Below are positions 48,697 through 48,791 of a stretch of 48,791 nucleotides of DNA, piece after piece. Position 1 is the first letter of the stretch. Each line of letters starts with the position of its first letter. The notes beneath the pieces were generated by a model that made no database searches, was not told the DNA's origin, and saw only the letters and a list, made by a program, of their open reading frames with translations. A program made the position numbers and the translations under genes. The stretch lies in IMG/VR virus record IMGVR_UViG_3300046817_000222, positions 1 to 48,791 of that record; one strand, given 5' to 3'. This DNA is from a virus.

Positions 48697-48791
48697 GCAC
48701 AGTAACGACAGGCAGTTCAGGCGCGACCGCGACGATCGCCGATGTGAAATTCTCTGCGCCCTTACCAAATCCGGTTGGCACGCGCGACTTG
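48665..48791 (+). repeat. 127-bp direct repeat, terminal copy
   Basis: Exact copy of 1040-1166, ending at the window edge. Upstream of it (47626-48664) the sequence is unrelated to 1-1039, so the two copies have different left flanks. Confidence 0.9.
48693..48791 (+). CDS. 5' part of the 1068-1520 gene, cut by the window
   Basis: The first 33 codons (MSTVTTGSSGATATIADVKF and on) are identical to those at 1068-1166. If the sequence closes into a circle here, this is the same gene and not a second copy. Confidence 0.8.
   Translation, partial: MSTVTTGSSGATATIADVKFSAPLPNPVGTRDL

Overview
The window is a tailed-phage genome or prophage-like contig, GC-rich and almost fully coding. Nothing in it is clearly bacterial. 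The structural genes form a podovirus-type virion set: terminase pair, portal, a Bbp19-type protein, scaffold, major capsid protein, a Bbp16-type cement protein, gatekeeper and nozzle (tail tubular A and B), three internal virion proteins and several fibre-like proteins. The head genes recall Bordetella phage BPP-1. The host cannot be named from the sequence. I see no tRNA gene, integrase, RNA polymerase, DNA polymerase, helicase or primase, so replication is presumably borrowed from the host.

Layout. Left arm (1-10827, + strand): about 30 small, tightly overlapping genes, many with Cys/His zinc-binding motifs. Recognisable members are a C5-cytosine methyltransferase, a LexA-type winged helix protein, a second winged helix protein, a Mom-like DNA-modification protein and a RusA-like Holliday-junction resolvase. 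Middle (10945-44578, - strand): one long late operon read leftward. It runs from a small membrane protein and the terminases through head, GNAT, tail and fibre genes, then membrane proteins, an amidase, a Thivi_2564-like membrane protein and an Rz-like protein, and ends at a hairpin terminator just past the resolvase gene. Right arm (44686-48791, + strand): small accessory genes, a Rad52-family annealing protein, an HNH nuclease and further small genes. A divergent control region at 44579-44685 separates the late operon from the right arm.

Assembly. The last 127 bases (48665-48791) repeat 1040-1166 exactly. The simplest reading is a circular or circularly permuted genome of 47,625 bp (1040-48664), with bases 1-1039 as an alternative upstream flank at the same junction.

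Most unusual features. (1) The left-arm genes share short, nearly identical first and last codons, and several micro-ORFs consist of little more than these tags, like gene cassettes whose body has been lost. (2) A set of promoters carries the palindrome TAGCGGGCTA inside a 17-bp spacer, and three of them sit only 5-7 bases before an ATG, which predicts leaderless mRNAs. (3) The nozzle protein is split between two ORFs with a complete third ORF between them. (4) A methyltransferase and glycosyltransferase pair lies among the tail genes. (5) The leader of one small gene holds two mutually exclusive pairings, one of which would hide its ribosome binding site.
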